A DNA stretch of 64,000 nt from Enhydrobacter aerosaccus (lineage in GTDB: Bacteria > Pseudomonadota > Alphaproteobacteria > Reyranellales > Reyranellaceae): assembly GCA_903832005.1 (NCBI GenBank), contig CAIKZO010000004.1, positions 1-64,000 of the forward strand, in the 5' to 3' direction. Made by a program: the position numbers and the translations under genes. Shown piece by piece: positions 17,095 to 25,881 of this stretch. The first letter of the stretch is position 1; each line of letters opens with the position of its first letter. The notes under the pieces were generated by a model, which saw only the letters and a program-made list of their open reading frames with translations, did not search any database and was not told the DNA's origin.

Positions 17095-18189
17095 ATGTCT
17101 GCTGAAAGAGTTGTGACGCTCGAGGAACTCGACTTCCTCGCGACCGGCGCCTGGATCCTGGGCACCGGCGGCGGCGGCGATCCCTACCATGGCCTGCTGG
17201 CACTGAAGGCGCTCTATGCCGAGGGCGCGCGGGTGCCGCTGATCCAGGCCGACACCCTGGCCGACGATGCGATGGTCGGCGTCATCTCCCAGATGGGCGC
17301 GCCGGTGGTCAATCTCGAGCGCACCGCCGATCCGGCGATGACCATGAAGCCCGTTGTGATGATGGAGCGCCACTTCAACCGCCGCTTCGATGCGCTGATG
17401 CTCAGCGAGATCGGCGGCGGCAATTCGATCCAGCCGTTCCTGGCCGCCGCCAAGCTTGGCCGGCCAGTGGTCGATGCCGACACGATGGGCCGCGCCTTCC
17501 CGTCGGTCTTCCACACCAGCTTCGCCGTCGGCGACCTGCAGTCCTATCCCTATGCGCTGGCCGACATCCGCGACAACGAAGTGATGGTCATGCGCTGCGA
17601 GAACTGGCTGTGGAACGAGCGCATTGCGCGCAAGATCCTGGTCGAGTGGGGCAGCCGCGCCTTCAGCTGCAAGGCGCCGCGCACCGGCCGCGAGGTCAAG
17701 GACTGGGGCATCCACGGCTCGGTGACGCAGGCGATCGAGATCGGCCGCGCCCTCCATACCGCGCGGCTGCGCCACGAGGATCCGATCGCGGCCCTCCTCA
17801 CGCAGCAGAACGGCCGCGCGCTGTTCCGCGGCAAGGTGATCGACGTCGAACGGCGCACGACCGCGGGCCATCTGCGCGGTGTCTGCCAGCTCGAGGGCCT
17901 CGACGACAATCGCGGCGAGCACTATTCACTCGAATTCCAGAACGAATTCCTGGTCGGCCGGCACGACGGCGCGATCGAGGTGACGACGCCCGACCTGATC
18001 TGCGTGCTCGACAGCGTCTCGGGCGAGGCCGTCGGCACCGAGCGCCTGCGCTATGGCCAGCGGGTCACGGTGATCGCACTGCCGTCGCCCAAGCTCTTCC
18101 TGACGCCCAAGGGGCTGGCGCATACCGCGCCGGTCGCTTTCGGTTACGACTTCGACTTTGTTTCGGCGTTTCCGGCGGCAGGCATATGA
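17095..18189 (+). CDS. DUF917 family protein
   Basis: A 364-residue cytoplasmic protein of the DUF917 family. The N-terminal block is TLEELDFLATGAWILGTGGGGDPY; further blocks are LSEIGGGNSIQPFLAAAKLGRPVVDADTMGRAFP (read in parts) and a C-terminal sheet domain ending PKGLAHTAPVAFGYD. DUF917 members are usually encoded next to hydantoinase/oxoprolinase genes. That is the case here: its stop overlaps the next ATG (ATGA). I infer a subunit or partner of the following HyuA-like ATPase; biochemical function is not established. Confidence 0.85.
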   Translation: MSAERVVTLEELDFLATGAWILGTGGGGDPYHGLLALKALYAEGARVPLIQADTLADDAMVGVISQMGAPVVNLERTADPAMTMKPVVMMERHFNRRFDALMLSEIGGGNSIQPFLAAAKLGRPVVDADTMGRAFPSVFHTSFAVGDLQSYPYALADIRDNEVMVMRCENWLWNERIARKILVEWGSRAFSCKAPRTGREVKDWGIHGSVTQAIEIGRALHTARLRHEDPIAALLTQQNGRALFRGKVIDVERRTTAGHLRGVCQLEGLDDNRGEHYSLEFQNEFLVGRHDGAIEVTTPDLICVLDSVSGEAVGTERLRYGQRVTVIALPSPKLFLTPKGLAHTAPVAFGYDFDFVSAFPAAGI

Positions 18190-19748
18190 GCAAGATCGGC
18201 ATCGACGTCGGCGGCACCAATACCGACGCGCTCGTCCTCGACGGCACCACAGTGCTGGCCGCGGTGAAGACGGCGACCACCGCCGACGTGACCGGCGGCA
18301 TCGCCACGGCGCTGCGCCTGCTGTTGGCCGAACCCAATGTCGATCGCGCTGCCATCGAGGCGGTCATCATCGGCACTACGCATTTCACCAACGCCGTGGT
18401 GTCGCGTCAGGGCCTGAAGCCGGTGACGGCGGTGCGCGTCTGCCTGCCGGCCTCGGCCGCGATCGTGCCGTACATGGATTGGCCGGACGATCTGCGCGGT
18501 GTCGTGCGTGCCGGCCATCATCTGCTGGGCGGCGGGCATGAATACGATGGCCAGCCGATCGCGCCCTTCGACGCCGAGGGCATGGCGCGGGTGGCCAAGC
18601 AGATCGCGGACAGCGGCGTCGAGGCGGTGGCGATTTCGGCGATCTTCTCGCCGCTCAATCCTTCGTGCGAGGAAGACGCCGCCGCGATCCTGCGCCAGCA
18701 CGCGCCGCATCTCGATGTCACCCTGTCGCATAAGCTCGGGCGCCTCGGCCAGCTCGAGCGCGAGAACGTCACCATCCTCAATTCGTCGCTGATGGCGCTG
18801 GCGCGGCACACGACCGACGCCTTTGCCACCGCGCTCAAGGAAAGCGGCATCGAGGCGCCGCTTTACCTGACACAGAACGACGGCACGGTGATGCGCCAGG
18901 AGTATGCCGCGACGTTCCCGGTTTACAGTTTCTCGTCCGGCCCGACCAACAGCATGCGCGGCGCTGCTTTCCTGTCGCATATCAACGACGCCATCGTGGT
19001 CGATGTCGGCGGCACCACGACCGACGTCGGCTGCCTGCGCCACGGCTTTCCCAACGAGGCCAACAACATCGTGCGGATCGGCGGGGTGCGGACCAATTTC
19101 CGCATGCCCGACGTGCTGTCGATCGGCCTGGGCGGCGGCAGCATCGTCGATATGGCGACCGGTACGGTGGGCCCAAAGAGCGTCGGCTTCCGCATCGGCC
19201 AGGAGGCGCGCATCTTCGGCGGCAACGTATTGACCGCCACCGACATCGCCGTCGCCGCCGGCCTCGTCGAGATCGGCGACAAGTCACGCGTGGCCGATCT
19301 CGATCCCGCCTTCGTGCGTCGCACGGTCGAGACGATGTACGGCATGGTGGCCGACGCGGTCGACCGCATGAAGCTCGACGCCAAACCGACGCCGCTGATC
19401 GCCGTCGGCGGTGGCGCCTTCCTGATCCCCGACACGCTGCCGGGCATCAGCCAGGTGGTGAAGGTGCCGCATTCGGGCGTCGCCAATGCCGTGGGCGCGG
19501 CCATCGCCCAGGTGAGCGGCGAGGTCGACCGCATCTTCCGCGACCGCACCCGCGACGAGGCCATCGCCGAGGCGCGTGCCGAAGCGATCGAGCAGGCCGT
19601 GCGCTCCGGCGCCGATCCCGCCACGATCGTCGTGGTCGACGTCGAGGATTTGCCGCTCGCCTATCTCGCCGGCAACACGTTGCGCACACGGGTGCGGGTG
19701 GTCGGTGACATCAAGGCGACGTCGGATATAACGACCAAAAGTCGGTGA
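18186..19748 (+). CDS. Short HyuA-like hydantoinase/oxoprolinase ATPase
   Basis: A 520-residue HyuA-type protein, shorter than the 697-residue hyuA at 7915. It has GIDVGGTNTDALVLDG at residue 4, GTTHFTNAVVSRQGL, SSGPTNSMRGAAFL, the second phosphate loop VVDVGGTTTDVG and LGGGSIVDMATG. The C-terminal extension of full HyuA is absent, as is usual for members paired with DUF917. It probably acts with the upstream DUF917 protein on a cyclic amide or related compound. Confidence 0.85.
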   Translation: MSKIGIDVGGTNTDALVLDGTTVLAAVKTATTADVTGGIATALRLLLAEPNVDRAAIEAVIIGTTHFTNAVVSRQGLKPVTAVRVCLPASAAIVPYMDWPDDLRGVVRAGHHLLGGGHEYDGQPIAPFDAEGMARVAKQIADSGVEAVAISAIFSPLNPSCEEDAAAILRQHAPHLDVTLSHKLGRLGQLERENVTILNSSLMALARHTTDAFATALKESGIEAPLYLTQNDGTVMRQEYAATFPVYSFSSGPTNSMRGAAFLSHINDAIVVDVGGTTTDVGCLRHGFPNEANNIVRIGGVRTNFRMPDVLSIGLGGGSIVDMATGTVGPKSVGFRIGQEARIFGGNVLTATDIAVAAGLVEIGDKSRVADLDPAFVRRTVETMYGMVADAVDRMKLDAKPTPLIAVGGGAFLIPDTLPGISQVVKVPHSGVANAVGAAIAQVSGEVDRIFRDRTRDEAIAEARAEAIEQAVRSGADPATIVVVDVEDLPLAYLAGNTLRTRVRVVGDIKATSDITTKSR

Positions 19749-20000
19749 TTGGCCGAACAGGTTTATAATCGCGCGATGATCGGCAGATATCTCGATTGTG
19801 GCCCGCTCTTGGAGACGGGGAAACACACGGTAATGTCCGTGCAAATGCCGTGCATGCACCCGCTCATGAGACTCATGAGGCTCATGAGGAATCGCCTCCG
19901 ATGCAACAGGAGCGGTCTTATAAGCGATTCCTCCGGAGGACGTGTTTTTTTGGCAAGATTGTCGCTAGGGTCCTTTTCAGAATTCCGACCGGAGTAAGCC
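19749..20000. other. Structured 252-base intergenic region
   Basis: No convincing gene. It contains a palindrome GTGCATGCAC (19850-19859), three tandem 9-mers (19863-19889), a 10-bp inverted repeat GAGGAATCGC/GCGATTCCTC (19886-19895 and 19924-19933), CCTCCGGAGG (19930-19939) and a T7 run (19945-19951). It may combine the terminator of the DUF917/HyuA-like unit with the leader of the peptidase gene. The peptidase Shine-Dalgarno CCGGAG is at 19988-19993. Confidence 0.45.
19863..19889. repeat. Three tandem 9-base repeats (CTCATGAGR)
   Basis: Exact period of nine: CTCATGAGA, CTCATGAGG, CTCATGAGG. Each unit contains the 8-base palindrome CTCATGAG, which also forms the core of the dispersed repeats at 10017 and 36718. 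It could be a slipped-strand expansion or a cluster of protein-binding sites. Confidence 0.7.
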
Positions 20001-21281
20001 ATGCTTGAAGCCGCCGTGAAGACCCAGATCATGAACGCCGTCGACAAGGCGTTCGACGACCAGACCAAGGTGCTGGCCGACCTCGTGCGCATTCCCTCGA
20101 CGCGTTTCCAGGAAGCGCCGGCGCAGGACATGATGGCGCGGCTCTTCAAGGAGGACGCGCTCAGCGTCGATCGCTGGCAGGTCAAGATCGACGACCTGAA
20201 GCATCTGCCGGGCTACTCGCCGCACAGTCTCGACTATGACGATGCCTGGAACGTCGTGGGCTCGTGGCGGCCGTCGTCGCCCAAGGGACGTTCTCTGATC
20301 CTCAACGGACATATCGACGTGGTGCCCGAGGGGCCGCACGAGATGTGGGCGCGCAATCCGTTCGAGCCTGCGATCAAGGACGGCTGGATGTATGGCCGCG
20401 GCTCGGGCGACATGAAGGCGGGGCTGATCCTGAACGTGTTTGCGCTCCGTGCGTTGCGCGCGCTGGGCTACCAGCCGGCGGCCGACGTCTACCAGCAGTC
20501 GGTGGTTGAGGAAGAGTGCACGGGCAACGGCGCGCTCGCCTGCCTGCAGCGCGGCTATCGCGCCGATGTAGCCCTGATCCCCGAGCCGTCGGGCGGCACG
20601 CTCACCGTCGCGCAGGTCGGCGTGATGTGGTTCCAGGTCAAGGTCACCGGCCATCCCGTCCATGTCTATAAGGCCGATGCCGGCTCCAACGCGATCGAAT
20701 CGGCCTATCGCCTGATCCAGCAGCTGCGTAAGCTCGAGAAGAAGTGGAACGCCAAGAAGGCGCACGACAAGCACTTCTGCGACCACCACCACCCGGTGAA
20801 CTTCAACGTCGGCAAGATCGCCGGCGGCGATTGGGCCAGCTCGGTGCCGTCATGGTGCACCTTCGACATGCGCGTCGGCGTGCTGCCGTCGCAGACGCTC
20901 AAGGAGTGTCGCCAGGAGATCGAGGACCTGATCCGCACGTCGGCCAAGAACGATTCGTTCCTCAGCAACAGCCCGCCGACGGTCAGCTGGGAAGGCTTCC
21001 AGGCCGAGCCCTTCGTGTTGCAGAATCACGAGGAAGCGCGGGGCGTGCTGGAGGCTGCGCATAAGACCGTGTTCGGCGCCGAGCTCGACGACCGCCGCTC
21101 GACCGGCACCACGGATGCGCGCTTCTTCGGCCTCTATGCCGGCTTGCCGGCGCTGGTCTACGGGCCGGAGTCCGACGACATCCACGGCTTCGACGAGCGG
21201 GTGAACCTGGAGTCGGTCCGCAAGATCACCCAGTCGACGGCGCTGTTCATCGCCGAATGGTGTGGCTTGCAGAAGGTGTAG
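20001..21281 (+). CDS. M20 family metallopeptidase (ArgE/DapE/ACY1-like)
   Basis: A 426-residue cytoplasmic zinc amidohydrolase. Metal ligands are visible in LILNGHIDVVPEG (His), GRGSGDMKAGL (bridging Asp) and VVEEECTGNGA (catalytic Glu and ligand Glu). There is a central dimerisation lid (VTGHPVHVYKADAGSNAIES) and the C-terminal ligand His in DDIHGFDERV. The family cleaves N-acyl amino acids, carbamoyl amino acids or dipeptides. Beside hydantoinase-type genes it could remove the N-carbamoyl group after ring opening, but no member-specific motif settles this. CCGGAG precedes the ATG. Confidence 0.85.
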   Translation: MLEAAVKTQIMNAVDKAFDDQTKVLADLVRIPSTRFQEAPAQDMMARLFKEDALSVDRWQVKIDDLKHLPGYSPHSLDYDDAWNVVGSWRPSSPKGRSLILNGHIDVVPEGPHEMWARNPFEPAIKDGWMYGRGSGDMKAGLILNVFALRALRALGYQPAADVYQQSVVEEECTGNGALACLQRGYRADVALIPEPSGGTLTVAQVGVMWFQVKVTGHPVHVYKADAGSNAIESAYRLIQQLRKLEKKWNAKKAHDKHFCDHHHPVNFNVGKIAGGDWASSVPSWCTFDMRVGVLPSQTLKECRQEIEDLIRTSAKNDSFLSNSPPTVSWEGFQAEPFVLQNHEEARGVLEAAHKTVFGAELDDRRSTGTTDARFFGLYAGLPALVYGPESDDIHGFDERVNLESVRKITQSTALFIAEWCGLQKV

Positions 21282-21290
21282 GCGCGCCCT

Positions 21291-22154
21291 TTACCGAAGG
21301 CGTCGTCCCGAGACGAAGATGCCGAGGGCGACGCCGCCCAGCACGATGGCGACGCCCACGAGGCGCAGGCCGCCGATCGATTCGCCGGTGAGCACCGACG
21401 AGAAGACCAGTGCGCAGCAGGGCACGAGCAGCGACACCGGTCCGGCCTTGGCCGCGGGATAGGTGCGGAGCAGGGTTCCCCAGATCCAGTAGCCGAGCCA
21501 CATCACCGGCACGACCGTATAGAAGAGGACGAACGTGCCGCGCCACGAGGGGTGGAGGATCGGCGCCAGGGTAGCGTGCCACCCGTCGGTGACGAAGCCC
21601 GCGATCAGCAGAGGGATCGGCGGGAACAGGCTGGCCCACACGGTGACGGCGAACACCGGCGCGCCACGCGTCTCGCGCAGGAAGAGATTGCCGGTTGCCC
21701 AGCTCAGCGCCGACAGGAGCGCGATGGCGACGGCGAAGAGGCTGGCGCTGCCCTCGACGCTGCGCGAGATCACGACGACGCCTACGAGGGCGATGGCGAG
21801 GCCGCCCCACTGCGCTGTTGTCGCCCGCTCCTTCAGGAAGAGCGCGGCGAGCACGAGGGTGAGCGGGCCCTGCAGCTGGACGAGAACAGAGGAGAGGCCG
21901 GGCGGCAGGCCCGCCTGCATGGCGAAGAAGAGGAAGACGAATTGGCCCGCGAACAGGAACAGGCCCATGCCGGCCAGCGCCTTCCACGACGCGGCGGGCC
22001 TGGGAATGAACAGGACCGGCAGGGCGCCGATGATGAAGCGCCAGGCCGCGAAGGAGAACGGCGTGAACTCGTCGAGGCCGAAGCGGATGACCGTGAAGTT
22101 CAATCCCCAGATCGCTGCGATCAGCAGCGACAGGGCGATGTGAACTGGCTTCAA
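21291..22154 (-). CDS. EamA/DMT-family transporter
   Basis: A 287-residue inner-membrane protein with about ten helices in two EamA halves: LLIAAIWGLNFTVIRFGLDE to LVVISRS, then LFAVAIALLSALSWATGN to the end. The family exports metabolites such as amino acids or purines. It lies 16 bases downstream of leuD on the same strand, so it may be co-transcribed with leuCD. It converges on the M20 peptidase gene with a nine-base gap. Confidence 0.85.
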   Translation of the reverse strand: MKPVHIALSLLIAAIWGLNFTVIRFGLDEFTPFSFAAWRFIIGALPVLFIPRPAASWKALAGMGLFLFAGQFVFLFFAMQAGLPPGLSSVLVQLQGPLTLVLAALFLKERATTAQWGGLAIALVGVVVISRSVEGSASLFAVAIALLSALSWATGNLFLRETRGAPVFAVTVWASLFPPIPLLIAGFVTDGWHATLAPILHPSWRGTFVLFYTVVPVMWLGYWIWGTLLRTYPAAKAGPVSLLVPCCALVFSSVLTGESIGGLRLVGVAIVLGGVALGIFVSGRRLR

Positions 22155-22170
22155 GTCGAAGCCGGGGTGG

Positions 22171-22788
22171 CTACAGCCACACCCACGGACGCGCGGTCTT
22201 GTCGGCGGCTTGCCAGGCTTCGATCTTGTCCTGGTTGGCCTTGGTCTGGCCGATGTCGTCGAGGCCGTTCAGCATGGCGTGCTGGCGGCGCGCATCGACC
22301 TTGAAGGGAATGCTGCGGCCGGTGGGCGAGATCACGACGCAGTTCTCGAGATCGACCGTGATGCGGGCATTGCCGGGCGAGGCCTTCATCTCGTCGGCGA
22401 GTTGCTCCACTTCCTCGATCGGCAGCGGCACGGGGAGGATGCCGTTCTGGAAGCAGTTGTTGTTGAAGATGTCGCCGAAGTAGGGCGCGATCACCGTCTT
22501 GATGCCCATGCCCTTCAGCGCCCACACCGCGCCCTCGCGGGACGAGCCGCAGCCGAAGTTCTCGCGGCTGAGGATGATCGGCGAATCGCGGTAGGGCTCC
22601 TGATTGAAGATGCAGTCGGGGTTCTCCGACCCGTCCGGCTTGAAGCGGATCTGCTCGAAGCAATAAGGGCCGAGGCCTTCGCGCCCGACGTTGTCGACCA
22701 GCCGCTCGATGCGGATGATCAGGTCGGTATCGACATTCTGGCGCATCAGCGGCGCCGCGACGCCCGTGACCTTGGTGAACTTGTCCAT
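22171..22788 (-). CDS. leuD: 3-isopropylmalate dehydratase small subunit LeuD
   Basis: A 205-residue small subunit of the leucine-pathway isomerase that converts 2- to 3-isopropylmalate. Blocks are GVAAPLMRQNVDTDLIIR, FNQEPYRDSPIILSRENFGCGSSREGAVWALKGMGI (read in parts) and NNNCFQNGILPV. The substrate-loop SSRE is intact. leuC ends two bases upstream, giving coupled expression of the two subunits in the cytoplasm. Confidence 0.95.
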   Translation of the reverse strand: MDKFTKVTGVAAPLMRQNVDTDLIIRIERLVDNVGREGLGPYCFEQIRFKPDGSENPDCIFNQEPYRDSPIILSRENFGCGSSREGAVWALKGMGIKTVIAPYFGDIFNNNCFQNGILPVPLPIEEVEQLADEMKASPGNARITVDLENCVVISPTGRSIPFKVDARRQHAMLNGLDDIGQTKANQDKIEAWQAADKTARPWVWL

Positions 22789-22790
22789 GG

Positions 22791-24182
22791 TTACATCTTC
22801 CTCACGTCAGCGATGGCGCCCTTGATCGCGGCGGCCGCCGCCATGGCGGGGCTGGCGAGATGGGTGCGCGCACCGGGGCCCTGACGGCCCACGAAGTTGC
22901 GGTTGGAGGTCGAGACGCTGCGCATGCCGGGCGGCACCCTCTCGCCGTTGGAGGCCAGGCACATCGAGCAGCCGGGTTCACGCCACTCGAAGCCCGCGTC
23001 GAGGAACACGCGGTCGAGTCCCTCGGACTCCGCCTGCTTCTTGATGCGCTCGGAACCGGGCACGACCCAGGCCGTGACATGATCGGCCTTGTGTCGGCCT
23101 TTCACGATCTCGGCGGCGGCGCGGATGTCGCTGATGCGGCTGTTGGTGCAGGAGCCGATGAACACCCAGTCGACCTTGGTGCCCTCGATCGGCTTGCCGG
23201 GCTCGAGGCCCTGGTACTGCAGCGCCGCTTCCCACGCCGCGCGCTTCTCTCCGGCCATCGCCGGATCGGGGATCGCGCGATCGACGGCGATCACATGCTC
23301 GGGGCTGGTGCCCCAGGTGATCTGCGGCGCGACGTTCGCCATGTCGATCGTGTGCTCGCGGTCGAACTCGGCGTCGGCATCGCTGGGCAGGGTGCGCCAG
23401 TAAGCGACAGCGCGGTCCCACATCGCATCCTTCGGCGCATAATCGCGACCATGCAGGTAGTCGTAGGTCGTGTCGTCGGGCGCCACCATGCCGGTGCGTG
23501 CACCCATCTCGATGGTGAGGTTGCAGAGCGTGAGCCGCGCCTCGGCCGAGAGCGCACGAACGGCCGAGCCCGCGTACTCGACGGCGAAGCCGGTGCCGGC
23601 GGCGGTGCCGACGTCGCCGATCAGGTGCAGGATCATGTCCTTGGCGGTGACGCCGGGCTGCAGCTTGCCTTCAAAGCTGGCGCGGAAGCGTTTGGGCTTC
23701 CGCTGCACCATCGTTTGCGTGGCGATCACATGCACCAGCTCCGACGCGCCGATGCCGTAGGCCAGCGCGCCCAGGCCGCCGTGCGTCGAGGTGTGGCTGT
23801 CGCCGCAGACCAGCGTCGTGCCGGGCAGCGTCAGGCCCTGCTCGGGGCCCATGACGTGGACGATGCCGTTGCCGTCTTGGCCCAAGTCAAACAGCTTGAT
23901 GCCGAACTTCGAGGTGGTCTCGCGCATCGACAGGATCAGCGGCTCGCCGGGCGGGTGCGTCTTCTCGGTGCGGCCGGGCTTGGTCGACATCGTATGATCG
24001 GGCGTGCCGTAGATCAGGCGCGGCTGGGGCGGGACATGGCCCATCTCCATCGCTTCCTTCATCGCCTTGCCGCCGGACATGTCGTGCAGCAGCAGCCGGT
24101 CGATATGCATCAAGATGAAGCCGTTGCCGAGATCCGTGATCACATGCGTGTCCCAGATCTTGTCGAAAAGCGCTTTACCCAT
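22791..24182 (-). CDS. leuC: 3-isopropylmalate dehydratase large subunit LeuC
   Basis: A 463-residue [4Fe-4S] subunit, near the usual 470. It has VCGDSHTSTHGGLGALAYGIG, FIGSCTNSRISDIR with the first cluster Cys, and GCSMCLASNG with the other two, near the C-terminus. The chosen ATG gives the usual LeuC start MGKALFDKIWDTHV and follows GAGGAAATC. The TPR gene ends 23 bases upstream on the same strand; an odd neighbour, with leuB not in the window. Confidence 0.95.
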   Translation of the reverse strand: MGKALFDKIWDTHVITDLGNGFILMHIDRLLLHDMSGGKAMKEAMEMGHVPPQPRLIYGTPDHTMSTKPGRTEKTHPPGEPLILSMRETTSKFGIKLFDLGQDGNGIVHVMGPEQGLTLPGTTLVCGDSHTSTHGGLGALAYGIGASELVHVIATQTMVQRKPKRFRASFEGKLQPGVTAKDMILHLIGDVGTAAGTGFAVEYAGSAVRALSAEARLTLCNLTIEMGARTGMVAPDDTTYDYLHGRDYAPKDAMWDRAVAYWRTLPSDADAEFDREHTIDMANVAPQITWGTSPEHVIAVDRAIPDPAMAGEKRAAWEAALQYQGLEPGKPIEGTKVDWVFIGSCTNSRISDIRAAAEIVKGRHKADHVTAWVVPGSERIKKQAESEGLDRVFLDAGFEWREPGCSMCLASNGERVPPGMRSVSTSNRNFVGRQGPGARTHLASPAMAAAAAIKGAIADVRKM

Positions 24183-24205
24183 GATTTCCTCCGAGGGGAG
24201 GGATA

Positions 24206-25450
24206 TCAGCACCTCGGGAGGCGGGCCACCAGCGCTTCGGCTGCATCGCCGTCCAGCGTCTCGATACTGTGATACCAGGGCGAAGGTCCGCGCTGCGGAC
24301 CCCACAGCCAGTCCACGGAATTGATTGGGGAATGCGCCAGCCGCATCAGGGTCGGAATCCCCAGCATTGCCGCGAGATGCGTCGGCGCATGATCGTCGCC
24401 GACCACCAGCCGGCACCGCGCGACATGCTCCGGATTACGTTCGACCGCGACATTCGGCGGCGGGTCGGACGTCGAGAACCAGCCAATAGGCGCGTCAGCG
24501 CGATCGTCTGGTTCCGCCTTGAGGTGCAGCGGCGGCGGAGGCGGCAGGGTGTGCAGCGACCAGTCCAGCACCTTGGGCAGGCTGCGCAGAGCAATCGCCG
24601 CCGTGAAGCCCGCAAGAGAATCACCACGTCGCACGGTCGGCAGGTCGAGCCACTCTGCGACCTTGGCCGAACACTGGATCGCGGCATCGACGCCCGGCAG
24701 ACGCGCCAGCATCAAGGTGTCGCGCATCGCGGCATCGCTCTCGATATTGTCCTGCTCCGGATAGACCAGAAGACGGCCGTCGAGCGGCTCGCCCTGCCAG
24801 CGCGGCAGGTCGGGTGTCCAATGGCCGGGCAGGTCGAGGCGCGCGTCGTAATCGTCGAGGCCGCGCATCCAGTCGCCTTGCGCCAGCAGCAGCTCGCCCC
24901 GTCGCAGCCGAAGCTGCGCGTCGTCCGGCCGGTTGGTGAGCGCCATGTCGAGATCGGCCAGCGCGCCCGCCCAATCGCCGCGCGCCGCCAACAGGCCCGC
25001 GCGTGCGCTGAGCGCCGGCATCAGGCGATGGTCGATCGACAAAGCGTCGGTGTAGGCCTGCTCGGCCTCGTCGGTGCGGCCCAGCGCCTCGAGCGCCCGG
25101 CCGCGGTTATGGAGGATCGCGGGATTGTCCGGTGCCAGCTTCAGGGCGCGATCGAGCGCGACCAGCGCTTCGGCATGGGCGCCCAGCACACTGAGGCAGC
25201 CCGCGAGATTGACCTGCGCGGCGGGCTCCCGGGGCAGGAACTTGGCCGCGCGTTCCAGCGGCTCGCGCGCCTCGGCGAAGCGGCCGAGCTTCAGCCGCGC
25301 CTGTCCCAGAAGATGGAGCGCCTGGCCGGAATTGGGCCGCGCATCGGCGACCTGAGCGAGCAACGGCTCGGCCGCGGCGAAGTCGCCGGCGGACGCGCGC
25401 TGGATCGCGTTCTGGGCGAGGGCATTGATCTGTTGGTCGGAGAGAGCCAC
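24206..25450 (-). CDS. TPR protein with glycosyltransferase-like C-terminus
   Basis: A 414-residue protein. Residues 10-205 form about five to six tetratricopeptide repeats (for example LLGQARLKLGRFAEAREPLE and NRGRALEALGRTDEAEQAY). The C-terminal half contains VVGDDHAPTHLAAMLGIPTL and a final SPWYHSIE block, like the GT9/ADP-heptose-type domain often found behind TPRs in alphaproteobacteria. No signal peptide or membrane segment is seen. It could modify surface glycans. It is expressed toward leuC after the DUF1127 terminator. Confidence 0.7.
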   Translation of the reverse strand: MALSDQQINALAQNAIQRASAGDFAAAEPLLAQVADARPNSGQALHLLGQARLKLGRFAEAREPLERAAKFLPREPAAQVNLAGCLSVLGAHAEALVALDRALKLAPDNPAILHNRGRALEALGRTDEAEQAYTDALSIDHRLMPALSARAGLLAARGDWAGALADLDMALTNRPDDAQLRLRRGELLLAQGDWMRGLDDYDARLDLPGHWTPDLPRWQGEPLDGRLLVYPEQDNIESDAAMRDTLMLARLPGVDAAIQCSAKVAEWLDLPTVRRGDSLAGFTAAIALRSLPKVLDWSLHTLPPPPPLHLKAEPDDRADAPIGWFSTSDPPPNVAVERNPEHVARCRLVVGDDHAPTHLAAMLGIPTLMRLAHSPINSVDWLWGPQRGPSPWYHSIETLDGDAAEALVARLPRC

Positions 25451-25482
25451 GGCCGCCGTCTACCAGAGCGGGAGGCGCGGGC

Positions 25483-25531
25483 AAAGAAAAAGCCGGCGAT
25501 CGACAGGGAGGCTGAGGGGTCGATCGCCGGC
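25483..25531 (-). terminator. Intrinsic terminator of the DUF1127 gene
   Basis: On the minus strand a perfect 13-bp stem (GCCGGCGATCGAC paired with GTCGATCGCCGGC) encloses a 14-base loop and is followed directly by TTTTTCTTT. It lies 73 bases past the DUF1127 stop and before the TPR gene, so it should separate the microprotein transcript from the TPR-leuCD unit. Confidence 0.85.
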
Positions 25532-25603
25532 CAGTGTCCGGAGGGGATGGGGCCTTGCAGGGTAAAAAAGGCGCCAACTCCGGATTCGAGGGAGGAAGAA
25601 GAA

Positions 25604-25762
25604 CTAATCGCGCCAGAAGGGCTTGTTGGCCTCGAACTGGACGTTGCTTGGGTTGAGGCCGAGGTCGCGCAGCGAGCGCGCGTCCAACAGGGTCAATTCG
25701 CGGCGTTCGCGGCGGCGCTGGCGCCAGGTGCCAATCACGTTGGCGACGGTACTTAAGGTCAT
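25604..25762 (-). CDS. DUF1127 microprotein
   Basis: A 52-residue gene too short for usual ORF cut-offs. The protein starts MTLSTVANVIGTWRQRRRER and continues RELTLLDARSLRDLGL, the DUF1127 (YjiS-like) hallmark of an arginine-rich helix followed by L-D-x-R-x-L-x-D-L-G-L. A GGGGAG stands six bases before the ATG and a strong terminator follows the gene. Small DUF1127 proteins in alphaproteobacteria are linked to RNA-related regulation and phosphate or stress adaptation; the role here is not known. Confidence 0.9.
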   Translation of the reverse strand: MTLSTVANVIGTWRQRRRERRELTLLDARSLRDLGLNPSNVQFEANKPFWRD

Positions 25763-25827
25763 GGGAAACTCCCCGGAAGTAAGTGACTAACTTTGTGAGG
25801 CTGAAATGCGCCGTGAGGGCCCCCTTT

Positions 25828-25843
25828 ACAAACAACCGTTTGT
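25828..25843. promoter_or_regulatory. Palindromic site upstream of the lysR gene
   Basis: ACAAAC-AACC-GTTTGT is a perfect 6-bp inverted repeat in the AT-rich divergent spacer (25763-25881) between DUF1127 and the LysR gene, 39 bases before the LysR ATG. It is a candidate autoregulatory operator of the LysR protein. The same spacer must hold the promoters of both genes. Confidence 0.4.
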
Positions 25844-25881
25844 CCTGTTTTGATAAGAATAACTCATGTGAAGGGGACTTC

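Noticed and set aside
19863..19889. CRISPR-like short direct repeats
   Set aside because: Three contiguous 9-mers with no spacers and no cas genes; a simple tandem repeat.
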